Positions 18,543-28,280 of a stretch of 64,000 nucleotides of DNA are shown piece after piece; the stretch's first letter is position 1; every line of letters begins with the position of its first letter. Where the stretch lies: the NCBI GenBank assembly GCA_020161665.1, contig JAIUPA010000041.1, positions 1 through 64,000 on the forward strand, given 5' to 3'. A model generated the notes under the pieces. It ran no database searches. It saw nothing but the letters and a program-made list of their open reading frames with translations, and was not told where the DNA came from. This DNA comes from Pseudomonadota bacterium. GTDB lineage: Bacteria; Pseudomonadota; Alphaproteobacteria; Rhizobiales; Rhizobiaceae. A program made the translations under genes and the position numbers.

Positions 18543-21104
18543 TTACGCCTTGGCGCCAGCAGAGGGCATGCCCTCGCCTTCCTTCTTGTCCTCATCATTG
18601 TTGAAGACATCCGGACGAAGACGGAAGGCAATCAGCAGCGGGCCAGCGATATAGACCGACGAGAAGGTGCCGACCAGAACGCCAAACAACATGGCCGCCG
18701 TAAACGAGGCAATGACTTCGCCACCGAAGAGGTAAAGGGCCGTCAGCGCGATCAGTGTCGTCATGCCGGTCAGAACCGTACGGGAGAGCGTCTGGTTGAT
18801 CGAAATATCGATCAGCACCGGAAGCGGCATCTTCTTGTAGCGCCTGAGATTTTCACGCATTCGGTCATAGACCACAACCGTGTCGTTCAGCGAGTAACCC
18901 ACCACGGTCAAAATGGCCGCGATACTGGTCAGGTTGAATTCAATCCCCGTCAACACATAAAGGCCAAGCGTCATGATCACATCATGCGCGGTCGCAACGA
19001 TGGCGCCGACGGCAAACTGCCATTCGAAGCGAATCCAGATGTAGACCAGAATGAAGGCCAGAGAAACGAGAACGCCGAGCGTCGCATTGAAGGTCAGCTC
19101 ACCGGAAACGGAAGGACCCACCACTTCAACGCGACGGAAATCGTAATCGTTCTCCAGTTCACCGCGCACCAGCGTCATGGCCGATTGCTCGGCATTTTCG
19201 CCGCCATCCTGCGCCTGAACGCGAATGAGTGCGGTGCGGCTGTCACCAAAGCTCTGGGCCTGAACCTCACCGATGTTCAATTGCGCCAGCTTCTCGCGAA
19301 TATCGGCCAGATTGGCATCACCAGTCTTGGCCTGCACTTCGATGATCGAGCCACCCTTGAAGTCGATACCGAGATTGAGACCCTTGGTCAGAAAACCGCC
19401 AACCGCCACCACGCAGGCCGCGATGGCAAGGCCGAACACATAGCGACGGATCGCCATGAAGCGGATGTTCTGCGCATCGAAAACGCCGGTGCGCACGCCC
19501 TTCGGCAGGTGCTTCAGGCGGGTGCGGCGAAGCCATACGGCCATCAGCCAACGCGTCATGGTGAAGGCGGTGAACACGGTCGTGATCACACCGACGGACA
19601 GCGTGACGGCGAAGCCGCGAACCGGGCCGGAGCCGAGGAAGAACAGAACAAGCGCTGCAATCAGCGTCGTCACGTTGGCGTCGATGATGGTCGCAAAGGC
19701 GCGCTGGAAGCCGGAATCGACCGCCTGAACCAGCGGACGACCGGATTTCACTTCTTCGCGAATGCGCTCATAGACAAGAACGTTGGAGTCAACGGCCATA
19801 CCCATGGTCAAAACGATACCCGCGATACCCGGCAAGGTCAGCGTTGAGCCGATCGTCGTCAGAACGGCCAGGATCATCGACACGTTGGCGGCAAGTGCGA
19901 TGTTGGCCATGATACCGAAGGTGCCATAAAAGCCGATCATGAATACCACCACGGCAACCGCGCCAATGGCGCTGGCCAGAAGGCCGTCACGGATCGAGTC
20001 AGCACCCACACCCGGACCAACGGTGCGTTCTTCGACCACGGTCAGCGTGGCAGGCAGCGCGCCAGCGCGCAGAAGCACGGCAAGGTCGTTGGCACCTTCC
20101 ACCGAGAAGTTGCCGGAAATCTGGCCTGAACCGCCAACAATCGGTTCACGGATCACAGGCGCCGAAATTACCTGATTGTCGAGAATAATGGCGAACGGAC
20201 GGCCGACATTCTGCTGCGTGGCCTGTGCGAAGCGCTGCGCACCACGCGAATCGAAGCGGAAGCTCACCACCGGCTCGTTGGTCTGCTGGTTGAAGCTGGC
20301 CTGTGCATCGACGAGGTTTTCGCCCGAAACCAGAACGCGCTTGTCCACCAGATAGGGAACGGCCGGATCGTCCGTGGAATAGAGAACTTCAGACGTTGCC
20401 GGCGGACGACCGTTGATCGCATCGGTGGCCGACATGCTGGTGTCGACCATGCGGAAGGTCAGCTTCGCCGTCTGGTTCAGAAGCGCCTTGAGGCGCTGCG
20501 GGTCCTGAAGGCCCGGCACCTGAACGATAATGCGGTCATTGCCCTGACGCTGGATCAGCGGCTCGGTGGTGCCGAGTTCATCGACGCGGCGACGCACGAC
20601 TTCAATCGACTGGCCCACAGCCGAAGACATACGGTAATTGATACCGTCATCCGTCAGCGTCAGCTTCAGCGCATTGTCACCGGCGTCTTCCAGCGTGACT
20701 TCCGTGACCGTGCCGGTCATCAGACCGCCGCCATTAACCGGATTCGTCAGGTTCTTCAGCGCTTCACGGGCGGCGTCCAGCTGGGCCGGATCGGTAATGC
20801 GAACCTGAACCACCTGACCATTGCCGGAAAGGCCGCTGTAGCGGACATTGGCATCACGCAGCGCCGTGCGAACATCGCCAACCACCGTTTCGAGGCGCTC
20901 CTTGACGATATCCGCCCGCTCGATCTTGAGCATGATGTGCGAACCGCCCTGCAGGTCGAGACCCAGCGTCACCTTTTTGTGTGGCATCCATGAAGGCAGG
21001 TTGCTCAGTTGCGCGTCCGTAAAGGCATTGGGCAACGAAATCAGCATACCCGCCAGAACGACGAGCCAGATCAAAATGGTTTTCCAGCGGGAGAAATACA
21101 GCAT
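18543..21104 (-). CDS. secDF: fused SecD-SecF protein translocase subunit
   Basis: SecDF uses the proton motive force to help pull proteins through SecYEG. SecD and SecF are joined in one 853-residue chain, as is common in Rhizobiales. The SecD half begins with a membrane helix (residues 8-25) and the LGLDLQGG motif (47-54), and has a large periplasmic domain. The SecF half begins near residue 550 and carries LGIDFKGG. About twelve membrane helices can be counted. The gene lies 120 bases after yajC, its accessory partner, and before the NDUFAF3-like gene. Confidence 0.96.
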   Translation of the reverse strand: MLYFSRWKTILIWLVVLAGMLISLPNAFTDAQLSNLPSWMPHKKVTLGLDLQGGSHIMLKIERADIVKERLETVVGDVRTALRDANVRYSGLSGNGQVVQVRITDPAQLDAAREALKNLTNPVNGGGLMTGTVTEVTLEDAGDNALKLTLTDDGINYRMSSAVGQSIEVVRRRVDELGTTEPLIQRQGNDRIIVQVPGLQDPQRLKALLNQTAKLTFRMVDTSMSATDAINGRPPATSEVLYSTDDPAVPYLVDKRVLVSGENLVDAQASFNQQTNEPVVSFRFDSRGAQRFAQATQQNVGRPFAIILDNQVISAPVIREPIVGGSGQISGNFSVEGANDLAVLLRAGALPATLTVVEERTVGPGVGADSIRDGLLASAIGAVAVVVFMIGFYGTFGIMANIALAANVSMILAVLTTIGSTLTLPGIAGIVLTMGMAVDSNVLVYERIREEVKSGRPLVQAVDSGFQRAFATIIDANVTTLIAALVLFFLGSGPVRGFAVTLSVGVITTVFTAFTMTRWLMAVWLRRTRLKHLPKGVRTGVFDAQNIRFMAIRRYVFGLAIAACVVAVGGFLTKGLNLGIDFKGGSIIEVQAKTGDANLADIREKLAQLNIGEVQAQSFGDSRTALIRVQAQDGGENAEQSAMTLVRGELENDYDFRRVEVVGPSVSGELTFNATLGVLVSLAFILVYIWIRFEWQFAVGAIVATAHDVIMTLGLYVLTGIEFNLTSIAAILTVVGYSLNDTVVVYDRMRENLRRYKKMPLPVLIDISINQTLSRTVLTGMTTLIALTALYLFGGEVIASFTAAMLFGVLVGTFSSVYIAGPLLIAFRLRPDVFNNDEDKKEGEGMPSAGAKA

Positions 21105-21224
21105 GAAGCTCTCGATAGTCTGGCGGCATCAGGTATGAGGCCGATGAGGAATGCGGGCGGGCAGCTTCAAAGAGAAGCCGCCCGGCCCGCCTGATGGGGG
21201 AAACGATGCGAAACCGTTTCGACC

Positions 21225-21575
21225 TTACTTGGCCGGAGCCTCGTTTGCGACCGGCTCGCCCTTGACGCGCACTTCCGCAACAAAGCTGCGAACAGCGCGA
21301 ACACGAACGCCTTCTGCGATTTCGACTTCCAGTTCCTTGTCGTCAACGACCTTCGTCACCTTGCCGACAACGCCGGAGTTCAGGACGATCTGGTCACCGC
21401 GACGGATATTGGAGAGAAGCTCGGCACGCTTCTTGGCCTGCTGACGCTGCGGGCGGATGAGGAGGAAGTACCACACCACCATAAGCGGCGCGAACAGGAA
21501 GAGCATCTCAAGGCTGGAACCCATGGTGGACGAACCGCCCGCCGCGACCTGTGCGAATGCCTGCGTAATGAACAT
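21225..21575 (-). CDS. yajC: preprotein translocase accessory subunit YajC
   Basis: YajC binds SecDF in the inner membrane. The 116-residue protein has one membrane helix (about residues 24-42, EMLFLFAPLMVVWYFLLIRPQ) followed by the family RPQRQQAKKR..LL..I..GD and a small beta domain. The ATG at 21575 follows GGGAG; the codon just before it is TTG. It heads the secDF cluster, and the region to the divergent ATPase gene (21576-21825) should hold both promoters. Confidence 0.95.
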   Translation of the reverse strand: MFITQAFAQVAAGGSSTMGSSLEMLFLFAPLMVVWYFLLIRPQRQQAKKRAELLSNIRRGDQIVLNSGVVGKVTKVVDDKELEVEIAEGVRVRAVRSFVAEVRVKGEPVANEAPAK

Positions 21576-21825
21576 CAAAAAACTCCCGGAATTGCCGCGA
21601 CATCAAGAGCCCGGCTTCAAGCCGCCGGAATATAATGGCGGTCCGTTCGATTGCAACAGCGCCACGCCCGTTCTCACGGGCATTTCAGCCGCTACTTACG
21701 ATTTTCCAGCGCGAAATGCCATTGCAAATTCCGCAGCAGCGAACACTTGCCCCCGTAAGCCGACCTTGACCGCGCCAGACCCTCGCCGCATCAAAGGTGG
21801 AAATCGAAATTCCGGAGGATCAAGG

Positions 21826-22689
21826 ATGGAAAACGAAGCGCTGAATGCTCTCATCGCAGAAGTGCGCCGACTGGCCAATGCTGTCGAGCGTCTCTCTGGT
21901 CCGCAGCCGGTTGAAACCGACTGGAGCACTGCCGATTGCTTTGTCTGGCAGCCCGCTCGCCAGGAATTGACGCCGGTTACCAAGCCAAACCGCATTGAAC
22001 TGGCGCTCATTCGCGGCGTCGATCATGTGCGCGATATTCTGAGCGACAATACGCTGCGGTTCGCAAAAGGGTTTTCCGCCAACAACGTTCTGCTCTGGGG
22101 CGCGCGCGGCATGGGAAAGTCCTCGCTGGTCAAATCCGTGCATGAGGCGGTCCGCAGTGAAACGGGCGCGGCGCTGAAGCTTGTCGAAGTGCATCGCGAG
22201 GATATCGACACGCTGCCGGATTTGATGGTGCGTTTACGCGCCGCTCCTGCCCGCATCATCCTTTTCTGCGACGACCTCTCCTTCGACCACGACGATACAT
22301 CCTACAAGTCGCTCAAGGCAGCACTGGATGGCGGGGTCGAGGGTCGTCCCGATAACGTGGTGTTTTATGCCACGTCGAACCGCCGCCACCTCCTGCCCCG
22401 CAACATGATGGAGAATGAGCAATCGACGGCCATCAATCCGTCCGAGGCGGTCGAGGAAAAGGTTTCCTTGTCGGATCGTTTTGGCCTGTGGCTCGGCTTC
22501 TACAAATGCAGTCAGGACGACTACCTGTCGATGATCGACAGCTACGCGGCCTATTTCGGCCTGCAGATGCCGACGCAGAACCTGCACGCCGCCGCTCTGG
22601 AATGGGCGACAACGCGTGGCAGCCGCTCAGGCCGTGTTGCCTGGCAGTTCATTCAGGATGCGGCGGGCCGCGAAGGCAAGGCGATCTAA
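21826..22689 (+). CDS. DUF815 family AAA-type ATPase
   Basis: The 287-residue protein has a Walker A GARGMGKSSL near residues 90-99, a Walker B-like ILFCDDLSF near 146-154, and a sensor-like YATSNRRHLLP. This is the DUF815 (predicted AAA+ ATPase) layout. GGAGG stands seven bases before the ATG at 21826. Members are conserved in alpha- and gammaproteobacteria, but the substrate is not known to me. It is divergent from yajC and ends at a shared hairpin. Confidence 0.88.
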   Translation: MENEALNALIAEVRRLANAVERLSGPQPVETDWSTADCFVWQPARQELTPVTKPNRIELALIRGVDHVRDILSDNTLRFAKGFSANNVLLWGARGMGKSSLVKSVHEAVRSETGAALKLVEVHREDIDTLPDLMVRLRAAPARIILFCDDLSFDHDDTSYKSLKAALDGGVEGRPDNVVFYATSNRRHLLPRNMMENEQSTAINPSEAVEEKVSLSDRFGLWLGFYKCSQDDYLSMIDSYAAYFGLQMPTQNLHAAALEWATTRGSRSGRVAWQFIQDAAGREGKAI

Positions 22690-22734
22690 AGCGTTGTGAC
22701 GCATTTCCGGGCGGATAAGCCCTTTAAATGCGGA

Positions 22735-22762
22735 AAGCCCGGCGGAAACCGCCGGGCCTTCT
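22735..22762. terminator. hairpin between DUF815 gene and LysM gene
   Basis: GCCCGGCGG pairs with CCGCCGGGC around AAA, with short pyrimidine tails on either side. The stem is strong but neither strand has a long T run. Confidence 0.65.
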
Positions 22763-22801
22763 CTCCCCCGAAACGCAATACAAAAACTCGGGAAAACTTG
22801 A

Positions 22802-24466
22802 CTATTCCAGGAAGCTCGACGGATTGACCGGCGTCGCATCCTTGCGCACTTCGAAGTGAAGCTGCGGACGGCTGGCATTGCCCGTCATACCGGACGAGGC
22901 AATCGTCTGGCCGCGCTGCACCTTCTGGCCACGCTGGACGTTAAGGCCTGCGGCGTTGCCATAAACCGTAACCTTGCCATCGTCGTGACGGATCAGAACC
23001 GTGTTACCGAGTTCCTTGAGACCGTTACCGGCGTAAATCACCACACCGTTTTCAGCAGCCTTGACCGGCGTGCCTTCCGGGACAGAGATGTTGATCCCAT
23101 CCGAGCGCTTGCCTTCGACATTATCGCCGAAGCGGCTCGTCACGGCACCCTGAACCGGCCAGCGATACTTGCCGATGCCCGTCGACGAGGGAGCGGCAGC
23201 CGTCACATCCGACTTCTTCTCGGCGTCGGTCACGCTCTCGTTGCTGGCAACCGGCGGCTTGTAAGGCTGCGGAGCGCTGGCAGCGGGCTGCTTGGCCGGT
23301 GCAGATGCGGTTTGGGCCGCAGCGGTGGGCTTCTGGGCCGTGGCAGGCTGGACCTGCGGCGCAGCAGCCGGAGCGGCAGCCTGCTTCGGCGGGATCGATG
23401 CCGTCTTCAGGTTGTCGGTGGCCGGAACAGCCGAGCCGTTCGGAAGCTTCAACGTCTGACCGACGCGGATGCTTTCATTCGTGATGTTGTTGGCGGCCTT
23501 GAGCTGAGCCACCGGCGTGCCGGTTTCGCGAGCAATCTTGGCGAGCGAATCGCCCGGCTTGACGACATAGGCACCGGCGGCAGCGGGCTTGCCCTGACCG
23601 GGCGTTGCCTTGGCGGTGGAAGCCGTAGTCGCGGTCTGGGCCTTATCGCGCAGCTGCGGCGTCGTCGGCAGAACGGCGACCTTCTGGGTCGGAGCGTCGG
23701 GAAGCTGCGGCGCATTCTCGCGGTTCGGCAGCGCACCCGTGGTGGCTGCAGCACGCGCGGCATTGGCCGAGGCACTGAACATCGGGATCGTCACCGTCTG
23801 GCCGGGCTTTGCGCTCTTGGCCGAAGACAGGCCGTTTGCAGCCAGGATTTCCTTTTCCGGAACACCGTAGCGGCTGGAAAGCGTGGTGATGGACTCACCA
23901 TTCTTCAGCGTCACCTGCGGTGCGTTGGCCGTCGTCCAGCCGCTCGAAAGCTTCGATTTCACCGTACCAGTGACCAGCGGATCAGCGGACCGCGTCTGCG
24001 GCATGTTGGCCGGGAACGGCTGAGCCATGGCTTCAGTGCGCGAAACCGGATCACGTTCGATGATCGGCTTGGCGGCACTCGGGGCCGAAAGCGATGCGCG
24101 CTCGACTGCCATGGGGCGCGAAACGCTGCGGGCCGAGGACGGCGCCACATTGCCATAAACCGTGTTGCGCTGAACCGGATAGCTCGGCGCAGCAGCGACG
24201 TTCGAGGGCTGCACCTGATTGGATGCAACATACCCACCGGCCCCGACACTGGCGCGCGGAACCGGCACATCACCGTTCAGACCGGTGATTTCGTTCCCGC
24301 CCCGTGAAATGGAGCTGGTCGTCATATTGTCGGTATCGTTGAAAAGTCGTCCGCCGGCAAAGCGGGAGACATCGGAACTGCAGCCAGCAGCAGCACTGGC
24401 CAGAAACACAGCACCGGCAACTCGGATGACTGATTTGGCAACTTTCGGCACTGAACTCTCACGCAT
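22802..24466 (-). CDS. LysM + degenerate M23 (LytM) lipoprotein, NlpD/DipM-like
   Basis: The 554-residue protein has a signal peptide with lipobox (SAAAGC, Cys29), LysM domains at about 185-228 and 299-342, a long Ala/Pro/Gln-rich linker, and a C-terminal LytM domain at about 433-549. The zinc ligands are largely gone: the HxxxD site reads SDGIN and the HxH site reads QLH. Such catalytically dead LytM proteins (NlpD, EnvC, DipM) activate cell-wall amidases at division. It is expected in the periplasm, bound to peptidoglycan. The 177 bases upstream contain possible CtrA-like sites (see findings). Confidence 0.9.
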   Translation of the reverse strand: MRESSVPKVAKSVIRVAGAVFLASAAAGCSSDVSRFAGGRLFNDTDNMTTSSISRGGNEITGLNGDVPVPRASVGAGGYVASNQVQPSNVAAAPSYPVQRNTVYGNVAPSSARSVSRPMAVERASLSAPSAAKPIIERDPVSRTEAMAQPFPANMPQTRSADPLVTGTVKSKLSSGWTTANAPQVTLKNGESITTLSSRYGVPEKEILAANGLSSAKSAKPGQTVTIPMFSASANAARAAATTGALPNRENAPQLPDAPTQKVAVLPTTPQLRDKAQTATTASTAKATPGQGKPAAAGAYVVKPGDSLAKIARETGTPVAQLKAANNITNESIRVGQTLKLPNGSAVPATDNLKTASIPPKQAAAPAAAPQVQPATAQKPTAAAQTASAPAKQPAASAPQPYKPPVASNESVTDAEKKSDVTAAAPSSTGIGKYRWPVQGAVTSRFGDNVEGKRSDGINISVPEGTPVKAAENGVVIYAGNGLKELGNTVLIRHDDGKVTVYGNAAGLNVQRGQKVQRGQTIASSGMTGNASRPQLHFEVRKDATPVNPSSFLE

Positions 24467-24643
24467 GACGCAACCCGTACTGACGCAAACTCTAGTGTCG
24501 TGATTAAAGCGCGTTAGTGTTACTACGCCGTTAAAATTGCGAATTTCGTTCGAAACTATTTAACCATGAAAATTCAGCTTTTTGCCAAAGCGAAGCCTAA
24601 ACCTTGCGGAAAAGGCTGAAATCAAAGCGCTTATAGGCAATTT

Positions 24644-25285
24644 TTACAGCGCTGAAGCCAGATGAGGCACAAGCGGAAGGTAAGGAGCCGGGAAAAGGTC
24701 TTCACGCTCAAAGCGGCTTCCGGTCTTGGTCAGGCGCACCATGATGCACGTATCGGTATCCGTCATCAAAGGCGCGATGATCGAGCCACCCGCCACCAGC
24801 TGGTCGGTATAAAAGCGGGGCAAGGCCGTGAAGGCAGCCGTCACGAGAATACGGTCAAAGGTACCCTCACCCGCCAATCCTGCAGAACCGTCGGCCTGAC
24901 GAATGATGACGTTGCGCAGCGAAAGCGCTTCCATGCGCGCCTGCGCGGCATTTACCAGCGTCTTGTAACGGTCAATGGTGATCACCCGTTCGCACAGCCT
25001 GCCCATCACGGCGGCGGTAAAACCACTTCCCGTGCCGATTTCCAGCACGCGATGGCCTGGCTTCAGATGCAGGCTGTCGATCAGGCGAACGGCAAGATCA
25101 GCACCCTCCATGAACGAGCCACAGTCAATCGGCACGGTACGGGAGGAATAGGCGTCGTTGGAAAACTGCGGCGGCACGAACTGCGAGCGCGGTGTCTGCT
25201 CAACGGCGGTCAGCACGTCGAGACTGGAAACACCCGTCGCCCGCAAGCGCATGACGAGCGCCGCAAAGCCTTCCTTTTCCGCCAT
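24644..25285 (-). CDS. pcm: protein-L-isoaspartate O-methyltransferase
   Basis: It methylates isoaspartyl residues in damaged proteins using S-adenosylmethionine. The SAM motif VLEIGTGSGFTAAVMG (about residues 79-94) is intact, and the region before it (SSRTVPIDCGSFMEG) is a diverged version of the active-site loop. Length 214 from the ATG at 25285; a TTG at 25297 overlapping the surE stop (TTGA) is an alternative. Next to surE, as in many proteobacteria, suggesting shared stress expression. Confidence 0.9.
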   Translation of the reverse strand: MAEKEGFAALVMRLRATGVSSLDVLTAVEQTPRSQFVPPQFSNDAYSSRTVPIDCGSFMEGADLAVRLIDSLHLKPGHRVLEIGTGSGFTAAVMGRLCERVITIDRYKTLVNAAQARMEALSLRNVIIRQADGSAGLAGEGTFDRILVTAAFTALPRFYTDQLVAGGSIIAPLMTDTDTCIMVRLTKTGSRFEREDLFPAPYLPLVPHLASAL

Positions 25286-25293
25286 ACCCGGCT

Positions 25294-26067
25294 TCAATCG
25301 CCTGCTCCGAACCCGAGTGCCCGCGCGACACGATCCTGCACCGTATAATCGGTCAGGTCGAGCTTCAGCGGCGTCACGGAAATACGGTGGTTTCGTACCG
25401 CGTGAATATCCGTGCCCTCGCGGAAGGTGCCGACACGCTCACCGAACCGCAGCCAGTAATAGGGCAAGCCACGGCCATCGGCACGCTTTTCCACGTTCAG
25501 GCCGAAATCAAGCTTGCCCTGCGCCGTCACCGAAATGCCCTGCACGGAATCAGGACGGCAGTTCGGAAAGTTCAGGTTGAGGAAGGTGCCGTCCGGCAGG
25601 TCCACTTCCATGAGATCGGTAATGAGCTTCGGGCCAAACGCCTCCGCCACTTCCCACGGAACAGAGCGATGGCCGTCTTCGAAACGATAGGCCTGCGACA
25701 GGGCAAACGAGCGCACGCCCTGCAGCGTGCCCTCAATGGCACCGGCAATGGTGCCCGAATAGGTCACGTCATCAGCCATGTTGGCACCGCAGTTGACACC
25801 CGAGAGCACCAGATCCGGCTTCTTGTCCAGCACTTCGCGAATGCCCATGATGACGCAATCCGTCGGCGTGCCGCGCAAGGCAAAGCGCTTTTCACCGGCT
25901 TCCCGCAGGCGCAGAGGCTCGGAAAGCGTCAGCGAGTGGGCAAGGCCGCTCTGGTCGGTTTCCGGCGCAACAATCCATACGTCGTCGGAAAGCGTGCGGG
26001 CGATCCGCTCCAGCACCGCCAGACCTTCCGCATGGATACCGTCATCATTGGTCAGAAGAATGCGCAT
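25294..26067 (-). CDS. surE: 5'/3'-nucleotidase SurE
   Basis: SurE removes phosphate from nucleoside monophosphates. The N-terminal metal site [11 protein letters not shown] is complete, as are [22 protein letters not shown] and the C-terminal TDIHAV segment. Length 257 is typical. It starts 12 bases after serS, so serS, surE and pcm are likely one transcript. Confidence 0.96.
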   Translation of the reverse strand: MRILLTNDDGIHAEGLAVLERIARTLSDDVWIVAPETDQSGLAHSLTLSEPLRLREAGEKRFALRGTPTDCVIMGIREVLDKKPDLVLSGVNCGANMADDVTYSGTIAGAIEGTLQGVRSFALSQAYRFEDGHRSVPWEVAEAFGPKLITDLMEVDLPDGTFLNLNFPNCRPDSVQGISVTAQGKLDFGLNVEKRADGRGLPYYWLRFGERVGTFREGTDIHAVRNHRISVTPLKLDLTDYTVQDRVARALGFGAGD

Positions 26068-26079
26068 GATGTCCTTCCG

Positions 26080-27363
26080 TCAGGCGGCCTTCTCGATGCG
26101 GGTGATGCCGCCCATGTAGGGCAGCAGCACGTCCGGCACGGTGATGGAGCCATCCTCGTTCTGGTAGTTTTCCATAACGGCGATCAGGCAACGGCCAACT
26201 GCCGTACCAGAACCGTTGAGCGTATGCACGAAGGTCGTGGCCTTGTCGTCCTTGCCGCGATAACGCGCATTCATGCGACGGCCCTGAAAGTCGCCACAGA
26301 CCGAGCAGGACGAAATTTCGCGATACGTGTTCTGACCCGGCAGCCAGACCTCAAGGTCATAGGTCTTGCGCGCGCCAAAGCCCATGTCGCCGGTGCACAG
26401 CGTCATGGTGCGGAAATGCAGGCCAAGACGCTTCAGCACTTCCTCGGCGCAGGCCGTCATGCGCTCATGCTCGGCCACAGCCGTTTCCGCCGTGGTGATC
26501 GAGACCAGTTCGCACTTCCAGAACTGATGCTGGCGCAACATGCCGCGCGTGTCGCGACCGGCAGAACCGGCCTCCGAACGGAAGGACGGCGTCAGCGCCG
26601 TAAAGCGCAGCGGCAGCTTCTCTTCGGCGAGGATTTCGCCGGAGACGAGGTTGGTCAGTGTCACTTCCGCCGTCGGAATGAGCCAGCGGCCATCCGTGGT
26701 CTTGAACAGGTCTTCGGCAAACTTCGGCAGCTGGCCGGTGCCGAACATCGCCTCATCGCGCACCATGAGCGGCGAAGACACTTCCGTATAGCCGTGTTCG
26801 GTGGTGTGGAGATCGAGCATGAACTGGCCAAGCGCCCGCTCAAGCTTCGCAAGCGGTCCGGTCAAAACCGTAAAACGCGCGCCGGAAAGCTTGGCAGCCC
26901 GCTCAAAGTCCATGTAGCCCAATGCTTCGCCAAGCTCGTAATGTTCCTTGGCCGCATGGGTCCAGCCGGGCTTCGAACCCATCACATGCTTGACGACGTT
27001 ATCATGCTCGTCCTTGCCGAAAGGCACATCCTCGAACGGCACGTTCGGGATACGCGCCAAAGCATCGTTGAGCGCCGCCGTCAGAACGCGCTCCTCTTCC
27101 TCGGCCTTCGGCAGGTTTTCCTTCAGCGCCGCGACCTCGCCCTTCAGCTTTTCGGCCAATTCAGCGTTCTTCTGGGCCATGGCCGCGCCAATTTCCTTGG
27201 AAGCGGCATTGCGGCGCGATTGCATTTCCTGAAGGGACTGCACCACGCAACGGCGCTTTTCATCCAGCGCCACGATGTCGGCAGCAATCGGCGGCGCGCT
27301 GCGACGCGCCAGCGCCGCATCCAGAGCCTCGGGGTTTTCGCGTATCCATTTAATGTCGAGCAT
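26080..27363 (-). CDS. serS: seryl-tRNA synthetase
   Basis: It charges tRNA-Ser. The 427-residue class II enzyme has the N-terminal coiled coil (about residues 30-100), motif 2 [21 protein letters not shown] (shown in outline) near residues 259-279, and motif 3 [18 protein letters not shown] near 380-397. The start at 27363 ([10 protein letters not shown]) matches the family. Confidence 0.97.
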   Translation of the reverse strand: MLDIKWIRENPEALDAALARRSAPPIAADIVALDEKRRCVVQSLQEMQSRRNAASKEIGAAMAQKNAELAEKLKGEVAALKENLPKAEEEERVLTAALNDALARIPNVPFEDVPFGKDEHDNVVKHVMGSKPGWTHAAKEHYELGEALGYMDFERAAKLSGARFTVLTGPLAKLERALGQFMLDLHTTEHGYTEVSSPLMVRDEAMFGTGQLPKFAEDLFKTTDGRWLIPTAEVTLTNLVSGEILAEEKLPLRFTALTPSFRSEAGSAGRDTRGMLRQHQFWKCELVSITTAETAVAEHERMTACAEEVLKRLGLHFRTMTLCTGDMGFGARKTYDLEVWLPGQNTYREISSCSVCGDFQGRRMNARYRGKDDKATTFVHTLNGSGTAVGRCLIAVMENYQNEDGSITVPDVLLPYMGGITRIEKAA

Positions 27364-27449
27364 GACCGTTCCAAATCATTCCGTTGATGACCGGCTCGCC
27401 CGAAATGATCCGCGAGCCGGGCGACGCGCGGACCAGAAGACCGAGGGGA

Positions 27450-28280
27450 TCAAACCCCGTCGGCATCACCGTCGCCAAGCGTGGCTACATCCGAAGATGA
27501 AGCCGCTTCGCTGGCGCGCTTTCGTTCTATGACTCGCGCGGCATAGATGGAAATCTCGTAGAGAAGGATCGTCGGCAGCGCAAGACCGATCTGGGACAAC
27601 GGGTCCGGCGGCGTCAGAACGGCCGCCACGATAAAGGCCAGAACGATGGCGAATTTACGCTTTTTGGCCAGTGTCTCTGAGGTCAGAAGGCCGACACGCG
27701 CCAGAAGCGAGGTGACGACCGGCAGCTGGAACACAAGACCGAAGGAAAGGACGAGCGTCATGATGAGGCTCAGATATTCCGACACCTTCGGCATCAGCGA
27801 GATGGCCACGTCCCCCTCACCCGGCTGCTGCTGCATAGAAAGGAAGAACCACATGACCATGGGCGTGAAAAAGAAATAGACCAGCATGGCGCCCAGCAGG
27901 AACAGCACCGGCGAGGCAATCAGGAAGGGCAGAAAAGCGGCGCGTTCGTTCTTGTAGAGGCCCGGAGCCACGAACTTGTAGATCTGCGTCGCCACCACCG
28001 GAAAGGCGATGACCATCGCGCCAAAGGCCGCGACCTTGACCTGCGTGAAGAAGAATTCCTGCGGGGCCGTATAGATCAGCGAGGCCTTGGCCACATCGAG
28101 ACCCGCCCAGACCACCGCCCACTTGTAAGGCACGACCAGCAGGTTGAAGAGATGCTTGGCGAAAGCAAAGCACAGGATGAAGGCCCCGAAAAACGCCACC
28201 AGCGACCAGATAAGCCGCGTGCGCAATTCCATCAGATGCTCGATCAGCGGCTGGGGCTTGTCGTCGATATCGCCGCTCAT
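27450..28280 (-). CDS. tatC: Sec-independent translocase subunit TatC
   Basis: TatC recognises twin-arginine signal peptides. Six membrane helices can be counted in 276 residues, with the N-terminal PLIEHLMELRTRLIWS and the conserved FFTQVKVAAFGAMVIAFP block. The start overlaps the tatB stop (ATGA), so translation is coupled. Confidence 0.97.
   Translation of the reverse strand: MSGDIDDKPQPLIEHLMELRTRLIWSLVAFFGAFILCFAFAKHLFNLLVVPYKWAVVWAGLDVAKASLIYTAPQEFFFTQVKVAAFGAMVIAFPVVATQIYKFVAPGLYKNERAAFLPFLIASPVLFLLGAMLVYFFFTPMVMWFFLSMQQQPGEGDVAISLMPKVSEYLSLIMTLVLSFGLVFQLPVVTSLLARVGLLTSETLAKKRKFAIVLAFIVAAVLTPPDPLSQIGLALPTILLYEISIYAARVIERKRASEAASSSDVATLGDGDADGV

Noticed and set aside
22856..24307. 483-codon plus-strand frame opposite the LysM lipoprotein
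   Set aside because: Arg/Gly-rich mirror of an Ala/Pro-rich gene; no domain and no ribosome site.
22802..24466. Active M23 endopeptidase
   Set aside because: Three of four zinc ligands are replaced.
25387..27387. 666-codon plus-strand frame opposite surE and serS
   Set aside because: It spans two well-identified minus-strand genes and their junction, has no ribosome site and no family features.
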